Shown here in pieces: positions 63,799 to 64,000 of a DNA stretch of 64,000 nucleotides. Position 1 is the stretch's first letter; each line of letters starts with the position of its first letter. A model generated the notes under the pieces. That model was not told where the DNA came from, made no database searches, and worked only from the letters and a program-made list of their open reading frames with translations. The DNA comes from CBDCVO01 sp965223085. Lineage in GTDB: Bacteria > Pseudomonadota > Gammaproteobacteria > Ga0077536. The translations under genes were made by a program, and so were the position numbers. The stretch is from NCBI GenBank assembly GCA_965223085.1, contig OZ244981.1:1798001-1862000 (forward strand), read 5' to 3'.

Positions 63799-64000
63799 TT
63801 AGCCGATGTCTTCGTTGTCGGAAAACACTTCGTTGATGATTTGCGCACCGTTATTGAACGCCGAAAGTCCTCGAAACAGGAACGCGAGGCCGGCAACGGC
63901 GTGCAATTCTTCCCGCGTGGCGCCCGCTCGTTTCGCCGCGATAGCGTGGATTTTGGCGGCCGGCGCGAGATTCGTGAGTAGACAGGCGAACAAGATCATC
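63799..64000 (-). CDS. Carboxymuconolactone-decarboxylase-like protein (partial)
   Basis: The C-terminal 66 residues are visible; the gene runs off the right end. NLAPAAKIHAIAAKRAGATREELHAVAGLAFLF fits the AhpD/carboxymuconolactone decarboxylase fold (HxxxAxxxGATxEEL). The CxxC redox pair of AhpD is not in the visible part, where the equivalent sequence is LLTNLAP; it may be absent. It precedes pobA by 13 bases, consistent with a role in aromatic ring degradation. Confidence 0.72.
   Translation of the reverse strand, partial: MILFACLLTNLAPAAKIHAIAAKRAGATREELHAVAGLAFLFRGLSAFNNGAQIINEVFSDNEDIG

Noticed and set aside
1..64000. CRISPR arrays, tRNA and rRNA genes, known riboswitches
   Set aside because: Reading both strands I saw no regularly spaced direct repeats, no tRNA cloverleaf or CCA-ended candidates and no rRNA sequence.

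Overview
The window reads as a chromosomal segment of a gammaproteobacterium, probably an uncultured or little-studied free-living aerobe. Evidence for the lineage is a typical set of gammaproteobacterial housekeeping genes: rhlB, hslO, yajQ, a yigB-like phosphatase, DUF3301, DUF167, YdcH, qmcA/nfeD, aas and class I fbp. Genes are dense, on both strands, with moderately high GC. I see no rRNA, tRNA, CRISPR array, integrase or transposase. No single gene fixes the genus.

Layout. 1-2.2 kb: a dissociated biotin-dependent carboxylase (end of a probable biotin carboxylase, two carboxyltransferase subunits of the urea-carboxylase type, a free biotin carrier), convergent with trpE. 3.7-9 kb: two unknown proteins, a sodium/solute symporter with a small membrane partner, and a VWA + MoxR-type AAA pair. 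9-16.2 kb: Sel1, PilZ and YdcH proteins, a 1256-residue protein joining two cyclic-nucleotide-binding domains, a rhodanese domain and a very long coiled coil, then DUF167, DUF3301 and YajQ. 16.3-24 kb: frameshifted yigB, M16 peptidase, sugar-kinase-like phosphotransferase, QmcA/NfeD, rhomboid and a glycine-zipper lipoprotein. 24-36.7 kb: Aas divergent from a crotonase, M48 protease, chemoreceptor, acetoacetate-decarboxylase-like protein, MBL hydrolase, rhlB and a luciferase-like oxidoreductase.

36.8-37.7 kb holds the clearest special feature: a glycine/sarcosine/betaine-reductase-B family gene with an in-frame TGA followed by a bacterial SECIS-like hairpin, so most likely a selenoprotein. hslO follows.

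38.7-49.5 kb is more accessory: SDR, crotonase, GSTs, NnrU, a decayed arsR-arsI pair, broken alpha/beta hydrolase and GST genes, a cyclophilin, a muramidase and two flavin monooxygenases. 49.8-53.5 kb is an overlapping MscS-like / MgtE-N-like / MgtE operon facing a broken second MscS gene. 53.5-60 kb: fbp, DUF2238, CDGSH, a dehydrogenase-P450 pair, a broken lipoprotein and a heme protein. 60-64 kb: an aromatic catabolism block (cytochrome c + 4-cresol-dehydrogenase-like flavoprotein, pobA, carboxymuconolactone-decarboxylase-like protein), which would fit conversion of 4-alkylphenols through 4-hydroxybenzoate to protocatechuate.

Five genes are split by single-base indels, and the GST and arsR relics also carry nonsense codons. 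A dispersed palindromic repeat (6.8, 17.1, 43.3, 53.5 kb) lies beside three of the damaged loci.
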